Positions 7,456 to 15,267 of a DNA stretch of 18,633 bases are shown one piece after another; within the stretch, counting starts at the first letter, position 1; each line of letters begins with the position of its first letter. The DNA is taken from the NCBI GenBank assembly GCA_023388555.1, contig JAEWGA010000065.1, positions 1 through 18,633 of the forward strand, written 5' to 3'. The notes beneath the pieces were generated by a model. It worked only from the letters and a program-made list of their open reading frames with translations, was not told the DNA's origin and searched no databases. Both the position numbers and the translations under genes were made by a program. Source of the DNA: Bacteroidota bacterium (GTDB lineage: Bacteria > Bacteroidota > Bacteroidia > Bacteroidales > Porphyromonadaceae).

Positions 7456-8897
7456 CGCCCCTTTTCGGGAGCTACCACCAAGCTGTAATAAGCTATTACC
7501 ACAAAAGCTATAAGGGGTATCCAGTAAGCCTGCTGTATGCTCCCCAAAGCATCGGAAACCATAGCTTGCAACTGCGTGAGTACCGCAGCACCAGCTATGG
7601 CCATCACCATGCCCGAACCTGCTACCTTAGTATACGCCCCAAGGTTGCGCACACCTAACCCATAAATGGTAGGGAACATAAGGGATAAACATGCCGATAT
7701 AGCTACCAAAGCATACACTCCCCACACACCTTTGCACAAAACAACCATTAAAGAACACACTATAGCCAGTAACGAAGCCCCAGCCAACAGCTTATAAGGC
7801 TTAATGTATTTCATAAGCGCAGTGCAAACAAATCTACCAGCAACAAAGCCTACTAACGACAAAAAGTAGTACGTTGCAGCAGCCTGCTCGGCGGTTTGTG
7901 GTAACATGCCATACCACCCCAAAGCCTCCACAAGGTTATAAAAAGAGGCAGCTACAGGCTCAACACCCCTTAGCGTAGCCACCACCTTTTCGGGGTTAGG
8001 AGCTATCCCTACTTGTTCTACCAAGGCATCCAATCCCAGTTGTGCCATACAGTAACGTATGGTGAAGGACCACACAGATATTTGAGCTCCTATATTAAAG
8101 AACTGAGCCACCACAGCCCACACATACTTTTTTTTGCGTATCAGTTGGGTAGCTACAATACGTATAGGGTAATGGGGGGCTTCTTCTTCCTTTACCTTCG
8201 GCATCTTTGCCCATAACAGTAAAAAGAAAAGCAACAACATTACTCCGCCCAACAACATATAGGTAGTGGTAATAGCTTTCAGCTCCGATGCCTGTACATG
8301 TTGTAAAACATCGGGCGATAATGCCTCTCGGGCTTGCGCCGAAAGCGTATGCAATTGCGATAATATGAATACCTGACTTATAATTACACCAACTAACGAC
8401 CCAAAAGGATTAAAAGCTTGCGCTAAATTGAGTCGCCGAGTAGCTGTTCGGGGGTCTCCCAATGCACACACATAGGAATTGGCCGAGGTTTCCAAAAAGG
8501 ATAACCCGGCAAACAATACCAATATAGCCAGCAGGTAGAGCATAAAGCTAAGGGACGAAGCTATGCTGTTGGCATACATGGCAGGGTAAAAAAGCAACGC
8601 CCCACACACACAAGCCGCCAAGCCTAACAACACACCGCACTTATACCCCCTTTTACCTATATACATAGCTGCTGGTAAAGCAAAACAACCGTAACCCAAC
8701 AGGTAGCACACAACCTGAATCCAAGCTGTTTGGCTATCCGTTAAGCTCATAATGCGCTTAAAGGCTGCCAGCATGGTATCTGTTAGGTTATTGGGTATAG
8801 CCCACAAGAAAAACAAACTTGTAAGTAGCACAAAAGGTAAACCAGCACCTACGGGTAACAACCTTGGACGCTCCTTAGCCACGGGTTCTTGTTTCAT
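7452..8897 (-). CDS. FucP-like sugar:proton symporter (major facilitator superfamily)
   Basis: This inner-membrane transporter has 481 residues and about 12 hydrophobic spans. The first span has FFLWAIPNNLTDTMLAAFKR, the FucP-family pattern (FxxWgxxnxLnDxLxxxFk). It is followed by WIQVVCYLLGYGCFALPAAM and YIGKRGYKCG, typical of L-fucose:H+ symporter relatives. The substrate is not certain: members take fucose, glucose/galactose or other hexoses. It is about 40 residues longer than E. coli FucP. The extra length is partly a loop around PNPEKVVATLRGVEPVA between the central spans. It overlaps the upstream gene by four bases (ATGA), a sign of translational coupling. The 3' end interlocks with the convergent small membrane protein gene, leaving no room for a separate terminator. 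Confidence 0.9.
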   Translation of the reverse strand: MKQEPVAKERPRLLPVGAGLPFVLLTSLFFLWAIPNNLTDTMLAAFKRIMSLTDSQTAWIQVVCYLLGYGCFALPAAMYIGKRGYKCGVLLGLAACVCGALLFYPAMYANSIASSLSFMLYLLAILVLFAGLSFLETSANSYVCALGDPRTATRRLNLAQAFNPFGSLVGVIISQVFILSQLHTLSAQAREALSPDVLQHVQASELKAITTTYMLLGGVMLLLFFLLLWAKMPKVKEEEAPHYPIRIVATQLIRKKKYVWAVVAQFFNIGAQISVWSFTIRYCMAQLGLDALVEQVGIAPNPEKVVATLRGVEPVAASFYNLVEALGWYGMLPQTAEQAAATYYFLSLVGFVAGRFVCTALMKYIKPYKLLAGASLLAIVCSLMVVLCKGVWGVYALVAISACLSLMFPTIYGLGVRNLGAYTKVAGSGMVMAIAGAAVLTQLQAMVSDALGSIQQAYWIPLIAFVVIAYYSLVVAPEKGR

Positions 8898-10039
8898 AAA
8901 GCTTCAATATACCTAAAAGAAACACCTAATAAATTGGCACTAAGTTTGTCCAGTACCTCCCTTTCACCTGCAAAGTGGAACACACTATGTGTATGTTTCA
9001 GTTTCTCCTCTTTCCCCAAGAAAGCGGCTGGCGAGCTACTTTCCAACTCCAAAAAAGGCCCCATTAGCGTACCATCCTCCAATGGACCATCGTTATAGGC
9101 GTGTAACACCTCTCCTCCCAATGGGTGTGCATTGGGTTCCCATAGCTGGTTAAGGTAAGGTTTTGTAGCATCCGAGTCGAAAGTAACAACCGTCAGCACT
9201 CCCCTTTGGGCATCGTAACAACCGGCTCTGCCCACACATACGGCAGGCGGAACGCCCACTTTACTACGGTACTTACCGTCGGCCTTAAGTATCACAGCCC
9301 CTGGTACCTCCCATAAACGGTTTGGCGGCACGGTACCAAAATAACTACTTGTAACTGCTGGCAACCCGGCACCCTCAGCCAATGGTAATATACACACACA
9401 ATGGTCCGAAACAGGTAACATATCCATCAACCACAGGCACACACCTCCCGTTTCGGTAGTCCACGGTTTAGTATCGGTATTTGTAATGGTATTATATGTA
9501 GCATAAGCCACACAGTTTACACCTCCTATGTTAGCACCTTGCAAAGCGTCCGAAATTTGTTTTTTCTCCAACAACACCACCTCTCTTTCCACTGTAAAGC
9601 GCAATGTACAGCCTTTATAGTTTTTCATTTCCATAGCTTTACGCATAACTATGTTGGCAAAAGAACTATCCACCACCTCCCAAGGCTCGGTATCTACCGC
9701 CTTAGGGGTATACCAATTAGCGTAAACCTGAGGTGTATTAGGTGCAAAAAACAGGGAGTATTCCCCACCCTCTGGGCCTATCCACAACCTATTTTCTCCC
9801 CCAAAACCGTTCATGTGCGCCCCAGGGGTTACCTTAGCAAAAGCTTCATAATTAATATAGCCTAAGCTATCCCCCTGCATACCGTTAAAGGTAGAAGTGA
9901 AAACCTTACCTTGGTATTTGGCCGATACCACTACCCGCGCCTTATCCCAGCTTTTACCCAACACAAAAACCTCTCCGTGTTGCCGTAAAAACTCAACATC
10001 CTGCCCAAAAGAGGGCAAACCTTTACTACCACTTTCCAT
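8894..10039 (-). CDS. Uncharacterised Bacteroidota protein, possibly mutarotase-like (DUF6786-like)
   Basis: The 381-residue product has no signal peptide and no membrane span. The segment HMNGFGGENRLWIGPEGGEY near residue 96, with a Trp-rich middle (ANWYTPKAVDTEPWEVVD) and the late THSVFHFAGEREVLD, resembles a family I associate with DUF6786 and the galactose-mutarotase-like beta-sandwich. I am not sure of that assignment and no catalytic residues can be proved here. It is the first gene of a two-gene unit and overlaps the FucP-like transporter by four bases. The context suggests that it handles the same sugar, for example by anomer conversion or binding. The ATG at 10039 sits just downstream of a good promoter match. 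Confidence 0.7.
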   Translation of the reverse strand: MESGSKGLPSFGQDVEFLRQHGEVFVLGKSWDKARVVVSAKYQGKVFTSTFNGMQGDSLGYINYEAFAKVTPGAHMNGFGGENRLWIGPEGGEYSLFFAPNTPQVYANWYTPKAVDTEPWEVVDSSFANIVMRKAMEMKNYKGCTLRFTVEREVVLLEKKQISDALQGANIGGVNCVAYATYNTITNTDTKPWTTETGGVCLWLMDMLPVSDHCVCILPLAEGAGLPAVTSSYFGTVPPNRLWEVPGAVILKADGKYRSKVGVPPAVCVGRAGCYDAQRGVLTVVTFDSDATKPYLNQLWEPNAHPLGGEVLHAYNDGPLEDGTLMGPFLELESSSPAAFLGKEEKLKHTHSVFHFAGEREVLDKLSANLLGVSFRYIEAL

Positions 10040-10061
10040 GTGTTACACTTATGAATGAGCC

Positions 10062-10092
10062 GAAATATACCCCAAATTCTTCAGGCCACAAA
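10062..10092 (-). promoter_or_regulatory. Candidate promoter of the sugar-transporter operon
   Basis: On the minus strand, TTTG at 10092-10089 is followed after exactly 19 bases by TATATTTC at 10069-10062. This is one mismatch from the Bacteroidota -33/-7 pattern TTTG-N19-TAnnTTTG. It lies about 22 bases upstream of the ATG at 10039. Confidence 0.5.
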
Positions 10093-10258
10093 CACTTCTC
10101 TTCTTTTCCTTCTTATATGTATAGAATACTATTTAGAAAAGAACCTTACACCAAAAAAAAAGTACTTCTATATATAAGACTATTATAGCTGTTGAAACTG
10201 TTGATATCCCCTCACAGCTCTTATAAATACCAAGAAGTAGCTGTTCAATTCTATGTTC

Positions 10259-10371
10259 AAAACTTGTTCAAAACTTTTTGCCCTGTCTATTTGGATATAT
10301 CCAAAATAGTTTTGTATAGGTATATGTTTGGAACTACCAAATTTTAGAGCAAAAAGTTTTGAACAAGTTTT
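10259..10371. repeat. 23-bp perfect inverted repeat
   Basis: Bases 10259-10281 (starting AAAACTTGTTC, ending TTTTTGC) and 10349-10371 are exact reverse complements separated by 67 bases. The arms carry the 9-bp boxes starting at 10265 and 10357. Between them lies the separate palindrome at 10290-10305. The structure could form a cruciform or a long RNA hairpin, or serve as a two-sided protein-binding site. Confidence 0.8.
10290..10305. repeat. 16-bp perfect palindrome
   Basis: TTTGGATATATCCAAA reads the same on both strands and lies near the middle of the 23-bp inverted repeat. It has the size and symmetry of an operator for a dimeric regulator, but no regulator gene is near. Confidence 0.65.
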
Positions 10372-10487
10372 CAACACCACTATAAACAGTTTTACCGCCT
10401 AATAAAGGGAGTTATGAACAGGGTATGAAGAGTTTTCAACAACGTTATGAACAGGTGGCCCAAAACTACCAAACCAAGTATTATGGC

Positions 10488-10495
10488 TATTTTTG
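10488..10495 (+). promoter_or_regulatory. Candidate -7 box for polA
   Basis: TATTTTTG matches TAnnTTTG and lies 35 bases before the polA ATG, directly after the last 9-bp box. No clear -33 TTTG is present at 19-20 bases upstream. Confidence 0.45.
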
Positions 10496-10530
10496 GTACA
10501 TAATACAACACTCTTTTGTCGCATTAAGCA

Positions 10531-13320
10531 ATGAAACGTACCCTATACCTTGTAGATGCCTACTCGCAAATTTACCGCGCTTACCATGCATTGGCAGCCA
10601 CCCGTACCTACGAAGCAGGAGGAATAGATACCACCGCTATCTTTGGTTTCTTCAACCTTTTTGCCGAGCTATACGAAAAAGCATTACAGGAATATATGGT
10701 AGTGGTGTTCGACCCCCCAGGGCCTACTTTTCGTCACCAAATGGACGAATCCTATAAAGCTAACCGACAAAAAACGCCCGAAGCCATACGCCAAGCCGTT
10801 CCCATTATTAAACAAATGCTGCAACTTATGGGGGTATCGTTATGCGAAGTAGAAGGCTACGAGGCCGACGACGTTATTGGAACACTTGCAACCAACTACA
10901 GTAACCACCCCAACCTTCAGGTTCGTATGGTTACTTCCGATAAGGATTACGGTCAGCTCGTTAACAATAACGTAGTGGTTTACAACAAGGACCCCAATAA
11001 GCGTGCTGCCGGCTACGAAGAACAAGATGCCAACTACTACACCCAAAAATTTGGCCTACAAAACTCCCAACAGGTTAAGGATTACTTAGCTCTTATAGGC
11101 GATGCATCGGACAACGTGAAAGGTTGCCCTGGCATTGGAAAAGCCACCGCAGCCAAATTGTTGCAGGACTATAACTCCATTCAAGACATATATAATAACA
11201 TAGATAGTATAACCGGCAAAAAAGCCGAAAACCTAAAAACATACAAGGAACAGGTACTAAAAAGTTTGGAAATGGTTACCATTTGTACCAATGTACCTGT
11301 TACTATGGACTTAACTAATGCCCAAATAACACCGGCAAAAGCTGACGAACTGTACCAATTTATAAAGGAGTACCAACTTTCCAATTTGGAGAAAAGGCTA
11401 AAAAAAATAGGCGTACTCCCCAATAATATACAACAGGAAACAGGTTTTTTGGGCAGCCTCTTTGGGCAAGAAGAAGGGAGTCACCAACAAACCTCCATAC
11501 AAGTAACCATAAACAGTACCCTTATAAACAGTGCCGAGGAATTGCAAAACTACCTGCAAGCGGTGTGCGCTTCGGCTACGCAACAACTCTCCTTGGCTGT
11601 TATACTGGATGGTAATAACCCCCACTATTCGGAACTGTTAGGCATCTCCTTGGCCTACGCTACCAACGAGTCTGCTGCCTACCTGCCCGCTACCGTACCT
11701 AACTGGGTCCAGGTGCTAAGCCCTTTCCTACAACGTCAGCAAGAGGGTACAGCAAATATAACCTGGGTGGCGCACAACCTTAAACACACCCAACATGCCC
11801 TCCGCAAGCATAGCATACACCTTGCTCCACCCTACTACGACACCTTGTTAGCACATTACGTGTACGACCCCGAAGGAAGGCACACCCTCTCCGCCATTGC
11901 TCACACCAAGCTAAGTGGTTATACCGCCACCAATTTGGAGGATATAAAAAAACAATACGGTCTTAAGAAAAAGGATTCCCTAAGTACCCTTTCCCCTGCC
12001 AAACTGCAACAATATGCTGCCGAGCAAGCTCTGCTACCCCTAAATATTTACCACTACTTCCAGGATAACAAGTTGCTGGACTCCACCTTGCAAACTTTGT
12101 ACGAAGAGGTGGAGCTACCCCTTATGCAAGTACTCACAAATATGGAACAAACGGGGGTTAATGTGGACTTACCTGTACTTAAAGAAGTATCGGGACACCT
12201 ACACCAGCAAATGCAAAACATACAACAGCAGGTATATACCCTTGCCGGTAAAAACTTTAACATAAACTCCACAGCAGAATTAGGGGTAGTCCTTTACGAC
12301 GACCTTGCCATAACCCAAAAACCACCCAAAACGGCTACTGGGCGTTACAGCACACGCGAAGAAGAGCTACTGAAGTTTAAGGACGAACACCCCATTATTC
12401 CTCTAATACTCCAGTACCGCTCGTTACGTAAGCTCCTAAGCACCTATGTAGATACCTTACCCACCTACATTCACCCCCATACAGGGCGTATACATACCAC
12501 TTTTAACCAAGCCGTTACCGCCACGGGAAGGCTTTCCAGCACGGAACCCAACCTGCAAAACATACCGGTGCGTGAAGAGGAGGGGCGCGAAATTCGTAAA
12601 GCTTTTGTCCCCCTTAACCCAAACGAGTTATTTGTTTCGGCCGACTATTCACAAATAGAACTCCGACTAATGGCTCACTTCAGTCAGGACGAATCTTTAC
12701 TACTTGCTTTCAACCAAGGAAAAGATGTCCACACCGACACCGCTGCCAAAATATTTGGTGTAGAGCCAGAACAAGTAACCCCCGAGCAACGCCGACAAGC
12801 TAAAATGGCCAACTTCGGAATAATTTACGGCATAACACCTTACGGCTTAGCTTCCCGGCTGGATATACCCTACGGGCAAGCTGCCCAACTTATGAAAGGT
12901 TACTTCGACTCCTACCCCGCCGTAAAACAATATATGAATGCTTCCATAGAGCAAGCACGCAAAAAAGGATATGCCGAAACACTATTAGGGCGCAGGAGAA
13001 ACCTCTCGCATATTAACGATGCCAACCAAAACGAACGCGAATATACCGAACGCATAGCCATTAACACTCCCATACAAGGTACAGCTGCCGACCTTATTAA
13101 ACTGGCCATGATACGTATACAGCAACAAATAAAAGCCAACAACCTACGCTCCAAAATGCTAATGCAAGTGCACGACGAACTTAACTTTAGCGTACCACAG
13201 GAGGAACTCCAGCAAATAACACAAATTATTAGGCACGAAATGGAAAACGTATGCCCAAAAATAACCGTACCCCTAACCGTAGATATTGGTATAGGACAAA
13301 ACTGGCTGCAAGCACACTAA
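10531..13320 (+). CDS. polA: DNA polymerase I, proofreading site degenerate
   Basis: The 929-residue enzyme acts in Okazaki fragment maturation and repair. The N-terminal 5' nuclease is intact: LVDAYSQIYRAYHAL, VVFDPPGPTFR, EADDVIGTLA, SDKDYGQLV and ASDNVKGCPGIGKATA. The polymerase is intact too: motif A ADYSQIELR (Asp705), O-helix RRQAKMANFGIIYG (Arg754, Lys758, Phe762, Tyr766) and motif C QVHDE (Asp882). The 3'-5' exonuclease region is present but lacks its metal ligands. The DxE of Exo I aligns with Ala356 and Ile358. The Asp of NLKYD in Exo II is Thr420, although YDT at 436-438 keeps one Asp. The YAAED of Exo III is YAAEQ, with Gln499. It should therefore lack proofreading, as Taq and Bst polymerases do. 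The ATG at 10531 (MKRTLYLVDAYSQ) fits the family start. Confidence 0.97.
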   Translation: MKRTLYLVDAYSQIYRAYHALAATRTYEAGGIDTTAIFGFFNLFAELYEKALQEYMVVVFDPPGPTFRHQMDESYKANRQKTPEAIRQAVPIIKQMLQLMGVSLCEVEGYEADDVIGTLATNYSNHPNLQVRMVTSDKDYGQLVNNNVVVYNKDPNKRAAGYEEQDANYYTQKFGLQNSQQVKDYLALIGDASDNVKGCPGIGKATAAKLLQDYNSIQDIYNNIDSITGKKAENLKTYKEQVLKSLEMVTICTNVPVTMDLTNAQITPAKADELYQFIKEYQLSNLEKRLKKIGVLPNNIQQETGFLGSLFGQEEGSHQQTSIQVTINSTLINSAEELQNYLQAVCASATQQLSLAVILDGNNPHYSELLGISLAYATNESAAYLPATVPNWVQVLSPFLQRQQEGTANITWVAHNLKHTQHALRKHSIHLAPPYYDTLLAHYVYDPEGRHTLSAIAHTKLSGYTATNLEDIKKQYGLKKKDSLSTLSPAKLQQYAAEQALLPLNIYHYFQDNKLLDSTLQTLYEEVELPLMQVLTNMEQTGVNVDLPVLKEVSGHLHQQMQNIQQQVYTLAGKNFNINSTAELGVVLYDDLAITQKPPKTATGRYSTREEELLKFKDEHPIIPLILQYRSLRKLLSTYVDTLPTYIHPHTGRIHTTFNQAVTATGRLSSTEPNLQNIPVREEEGREIRKAFVPLNPNELFVSADYSQIELRLMAHFSQDESLLLAFNQGKDVHTDTAAKIFGVEPEQVTPEQRRQAKMANFGIIYGITPYGLASRLDIPYGQAAQLMKGYFDSYPAVKQYMNASIEQARKKGYAETLLGRRRNLSHINDANQNEREYTERIAINTPIQGTAADLIKLAMIRIQQQIKANNLRSKMLMQVHDELNFSVPQEELQQITQIIRHEMENVCPKITVPLTVDIGIGQNWLQAH

Positions 13321-13349
13321 CCCTTCCCCAATGTGCAATGTTAAATATG

Positions 13350-13357
13350 TATCTTTG
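13350..13357 (+). promoter_or_regulatory. Candidate -7 box for the lipoprotein gene
   Basis: TATCTTTG, identical to the box before phoH and the one at the right end of the window, lies 33 bases before the ATG at 13390. No obvious -33 TTTG is visible. Confidence 0.5.
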
Positions 13358-13389
13358 TAAGTAGTACAAACAACCAACCAATATATAGT

Positions 13390-15099
13390 ATGCGCAACAA
13401 ATTTATTGTTACCTGCTTAGCAGGGTTTATTATGGCTTTGGTGCTTAGCTCATGCGCTTCCCTTAAGCCATTGGAGTCACGGTACGTTAAGGTAACCCCT
13501 CAGCCCTTGGCTGTTAAGGGCGGAAAAGTACCAGCAACTATTACTATCGACTTTCCGGCTAAGTGGTTCCACAAAAATGCCGAGCTGAAAATTACCCCAA
13601 CACTAAGGTACCAAGGTGGCGAAGCGTGGGGTACTACCACTATGCTTCAGGGCGAAAAGGTGCGCGGTAATGCTACTTCTGTAATGTACGACACCGGCAG
13701 CAAAATACAAATATATACCGAGTTTGTGTACAAACCCGAAATGCAGAAGAGCGACCTTTACCTAACCTTCACCGCACGTATTAACGGACGAGAAAAAACA
13801 CTGCCACCCGTGAAAGTAGGCGAAGGCGTTATAGCTACCGAAAACTTGGCCAGCTACCGTTACGCTATACCCGCTATTGCTCCCGATAAGTTTCAGCGTA
13901 TTATTCAGGAAAAATACGATGCCGATATTCTTTTCCTTATCCAACAAGCACAACTACGCGCACAAGAATTAGGAAAAGCCAGCATTAAAGAGTGGAAAGG
14001 TATAGTTAAAAATGCCGACGAAACCCCCAACCAAAAGGTTGCCGTAGAGGTACAAGCCTATGCCTCGCCCGATGGTGGGTTGGAACTGAACGAAAAACTG
14101 GCAGAACAGCGCGAAAAAAACACCACCAAATACCTAAAACAACAACTCTCCAAGGAGAAAGTTTCGGCCCCCGTTACTGCTCACTACACTGCTCAGGACT
14201 GGGAAGGTTTCCGAGAACTGGTAGAAAAAAGCAATCTACAAGATAAGGACTTGGTGTTGCGCGTCCTCTCCATGTACCCCGACCCCGAAGTGCGCGAAAG
14301 GGAAATAAAAAACATATCTTCCGTATTCAAACAGTTAGCCGATGAAGTGCTACCTCAGCTACGTAGGTCCAGGTTAGTTGCTAACGTGGAAATTATTGGC
14401 AAGAGCGATGAAGAATTGGCACGATTAGGAAAAGAAGCTCCTAACCGCCTAACCGTGGATGAACTGCTGTACAGTGCCGTGCTTTACCCAACCGATGCCG
14501 AACAACAACAAATCTACCAAACAGCAACTCAACTATTCCCCAACGACCCCAGAGCCTACAACAACTTAGGAGTATTGGCTTACCGTAGTGGCGACTATGT
14601 GCAAGCCGAAAAATACTTCGCTCAGGCTGCCCAACGCAAGGTAAACGGAACACCTATACAGGAAACACTATACAACCAAGGGCTTATGGCTCTGAGCAAA
14701 AACGATATTGTTGGTGCCGAACAACTCTTTGGCTTGTGTGCCGATGTACCACTACTCCCAGACGCCTTAGGACTCCTCTACCTAAAACAAGGGCGCCACA
14801 ACGAAGCCGCTCAGTCCCTGCAAAACACGCCAACCAACAACGGTGTGTTGGCTCAAATACTAAACAAGGACTACAATAAAGCACTGGAACTGTTAGGAAA
14901 AATACCTGCTCCCGATGCTACTACTCACTACCTTAAAGCCATTATAGGAGCACGCACAGCCCAACGCAACCTCATAGAGCAAGGTGTAAAACAGGCAGTG
15001 AAAATGGACCCCTCTATGGCTATTAACATTAGCCGCGACCGCGAGTTTGCTCGTTACAATAACGAAACCTACTTTTTGCAAGCCCTTAAAGGCATGTAA
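13390..15099 (+). CDS. Outer-membrane lipoprotein with OmpA-like and TPR segments
   Basis: The 569-residue protein begins with a lipoprotein signal (MRNKFIVTCLAGFIMALVLS, lipobox LSSC with Cys22). The residues after the Cys (ASLKPLE) lack a strong acidic surface-export signal, so a periplasm-facing anchor is more likely. Residues about 40-160 look like a beta-rich domain. VEVQAYASPDG (219-229) with NEKLAEQREKN shortly after matches the peptidoglycan-binding OmpA C-terminal pattern, although the region is interrupted by about 100 residues. TPR-type repeats follow from about residue 386 (DPRAYNNLGVLAYRSGDY). It probably tethers the outer membrane to peptidoglycan or scaffolds an envelope complex. 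I recognise the general architecture from Bacteroidales but cannot give a gene name. It has its own promoter box and a strong terminator, so it is likely monocistronic. Confidence 0.82.
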   Translation: MRNKFIVTCLAGFIMALVLSSCASLKPLESRYVKVTPQPLAVKGGKVPATITIDFPAKWFHKNAELKITPTLRYQGGEAWGTTTMLQGEKVRGNATSVMYDTGSKIQIYTEFVYKPEMQKSDLYLTFTARINGREKTLPPVKVGEGVIATENLASYRYAIPAIAPDKFQRIIQEKYDADILFLIQQAQLRAQELGKASIKEWKGIVKNADETPNQKVAVEVQAYASPDGGLELNEKLAEQREKNTTKYLKQQLSKEKVSAPVTAHYTAQDWEGFRELVEKSNLQDKDLVLRVLSMYPDPEVREREIKNISSVFKQLADEVLPQLRRSRLVANVEIIGKSDEELARLGKEAPNRLTVDELLYSAVLYPTDAEQQQIYQTATQLFPNDPRAYNNLGVLAYRSGDYVQAEKYFAQAAQRKVNGTPIQETLYNQGLMALSKNDIVGAEQLFGLCADVPLLPDALGLLYLKQGRHNEAAQSLQNTPTNNGVLAQILNKDYNKALELLGKIPAPDATTHYLKAIIGARTAQRNLIEQGVKQAVKMDPSMAINISRDREFARYNNETYFLQALKGM

Positions 15100-15131
15100 A
15101 CATAGTTGGTGTTAAATACACTCCAAAATAT

Positions 15132-15172
15132 AAGTCCCAAGGAAATGCTTCGGCTTCCTTGGGACTTTTTTT
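15132..15172 (+). terminator. Strong intrinsic terminator with UUCG loop
   Basis: AAGTCCCAAGGAA (15132-15144) pairs perfectly with 15155-15167. The loop region can close further by GC pairs around a TTCG tetraloop, with a two-base bulge. Seven T residues follow at 15166-15172. It ends the lipoprotein gene. On the other strand it is followed by a T-rich stretch and may once have served the convergent nadK. Confidence 0.9.
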
Positions 15173-15185
15173 GTTTACGGCTTAA

Positions 15186-15267
15186 ACACAAGGGAGGGTT
15201 TACGGTTTAGGGGTTACGGGCATCTTGCCCCCACATCAGCTTCAGCCGCAATGTATCAAAATAGGAT
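15186..15267 (-). repeat. Detached copy of the nadK 3' end (82-bp direct repeat, left copy)
   Basis: These 82 bases match 16778-16859 at 79 positions, in the same orientation. Read on the minus strand they hold the last 19 codons of nadK (ending QDARNP, where the intact gene has QDTRNP), the stop at 15209-15207 and 21 bases beyond it. Similarity ends abruptly at 15268. It adjoins the terminator at 15132, so this copy keeps what looks like the original downstream neighbour of nadK. Confidence 0.93.

Larger units (their letters stand above)
10190..10453. repeat. Inverted cluster of 9-bp boxes (TTWTSAACA-like)
   Basis: At least ten related 9-mers lie in the polA upstream region. On the minus strand, read on the plus strand as TGTTGAAAC, TGTTGATAT, TGTTCAATT, TGTTCAAAA and TGTTCAAAA, they start at 10190, 10199, 10242, 10254 and 10265. 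On the plus strand, TTTTGAACA (10357), TTTTCAACA (10368), TTATGAACA (10412), TTTTCAACA (10433) and TTATGAACA (10445) follow. Several neighbours are 11-12 bp apart, on the same helix face. The first half points one way and the second half the other. The boxes resemble degenerate DnaA boxes (TTATnCACA; TTATGAACA has one mismatch), but a different DNA-binding protein is equally possible. Confidence 0.6.

Noticed and set aside
10183..10380. 65-codon frame on the minus strand before polA
   Set aside because: It lies over the inverted repeat and box cluster; its sequence is low in complexity and shows no family features.
10425..10757. 110-codon frame on + overlapping the polA start
   Set aside because: Most of it overlaps polA in another frame, where polA has clear 5' nuclease motifs.
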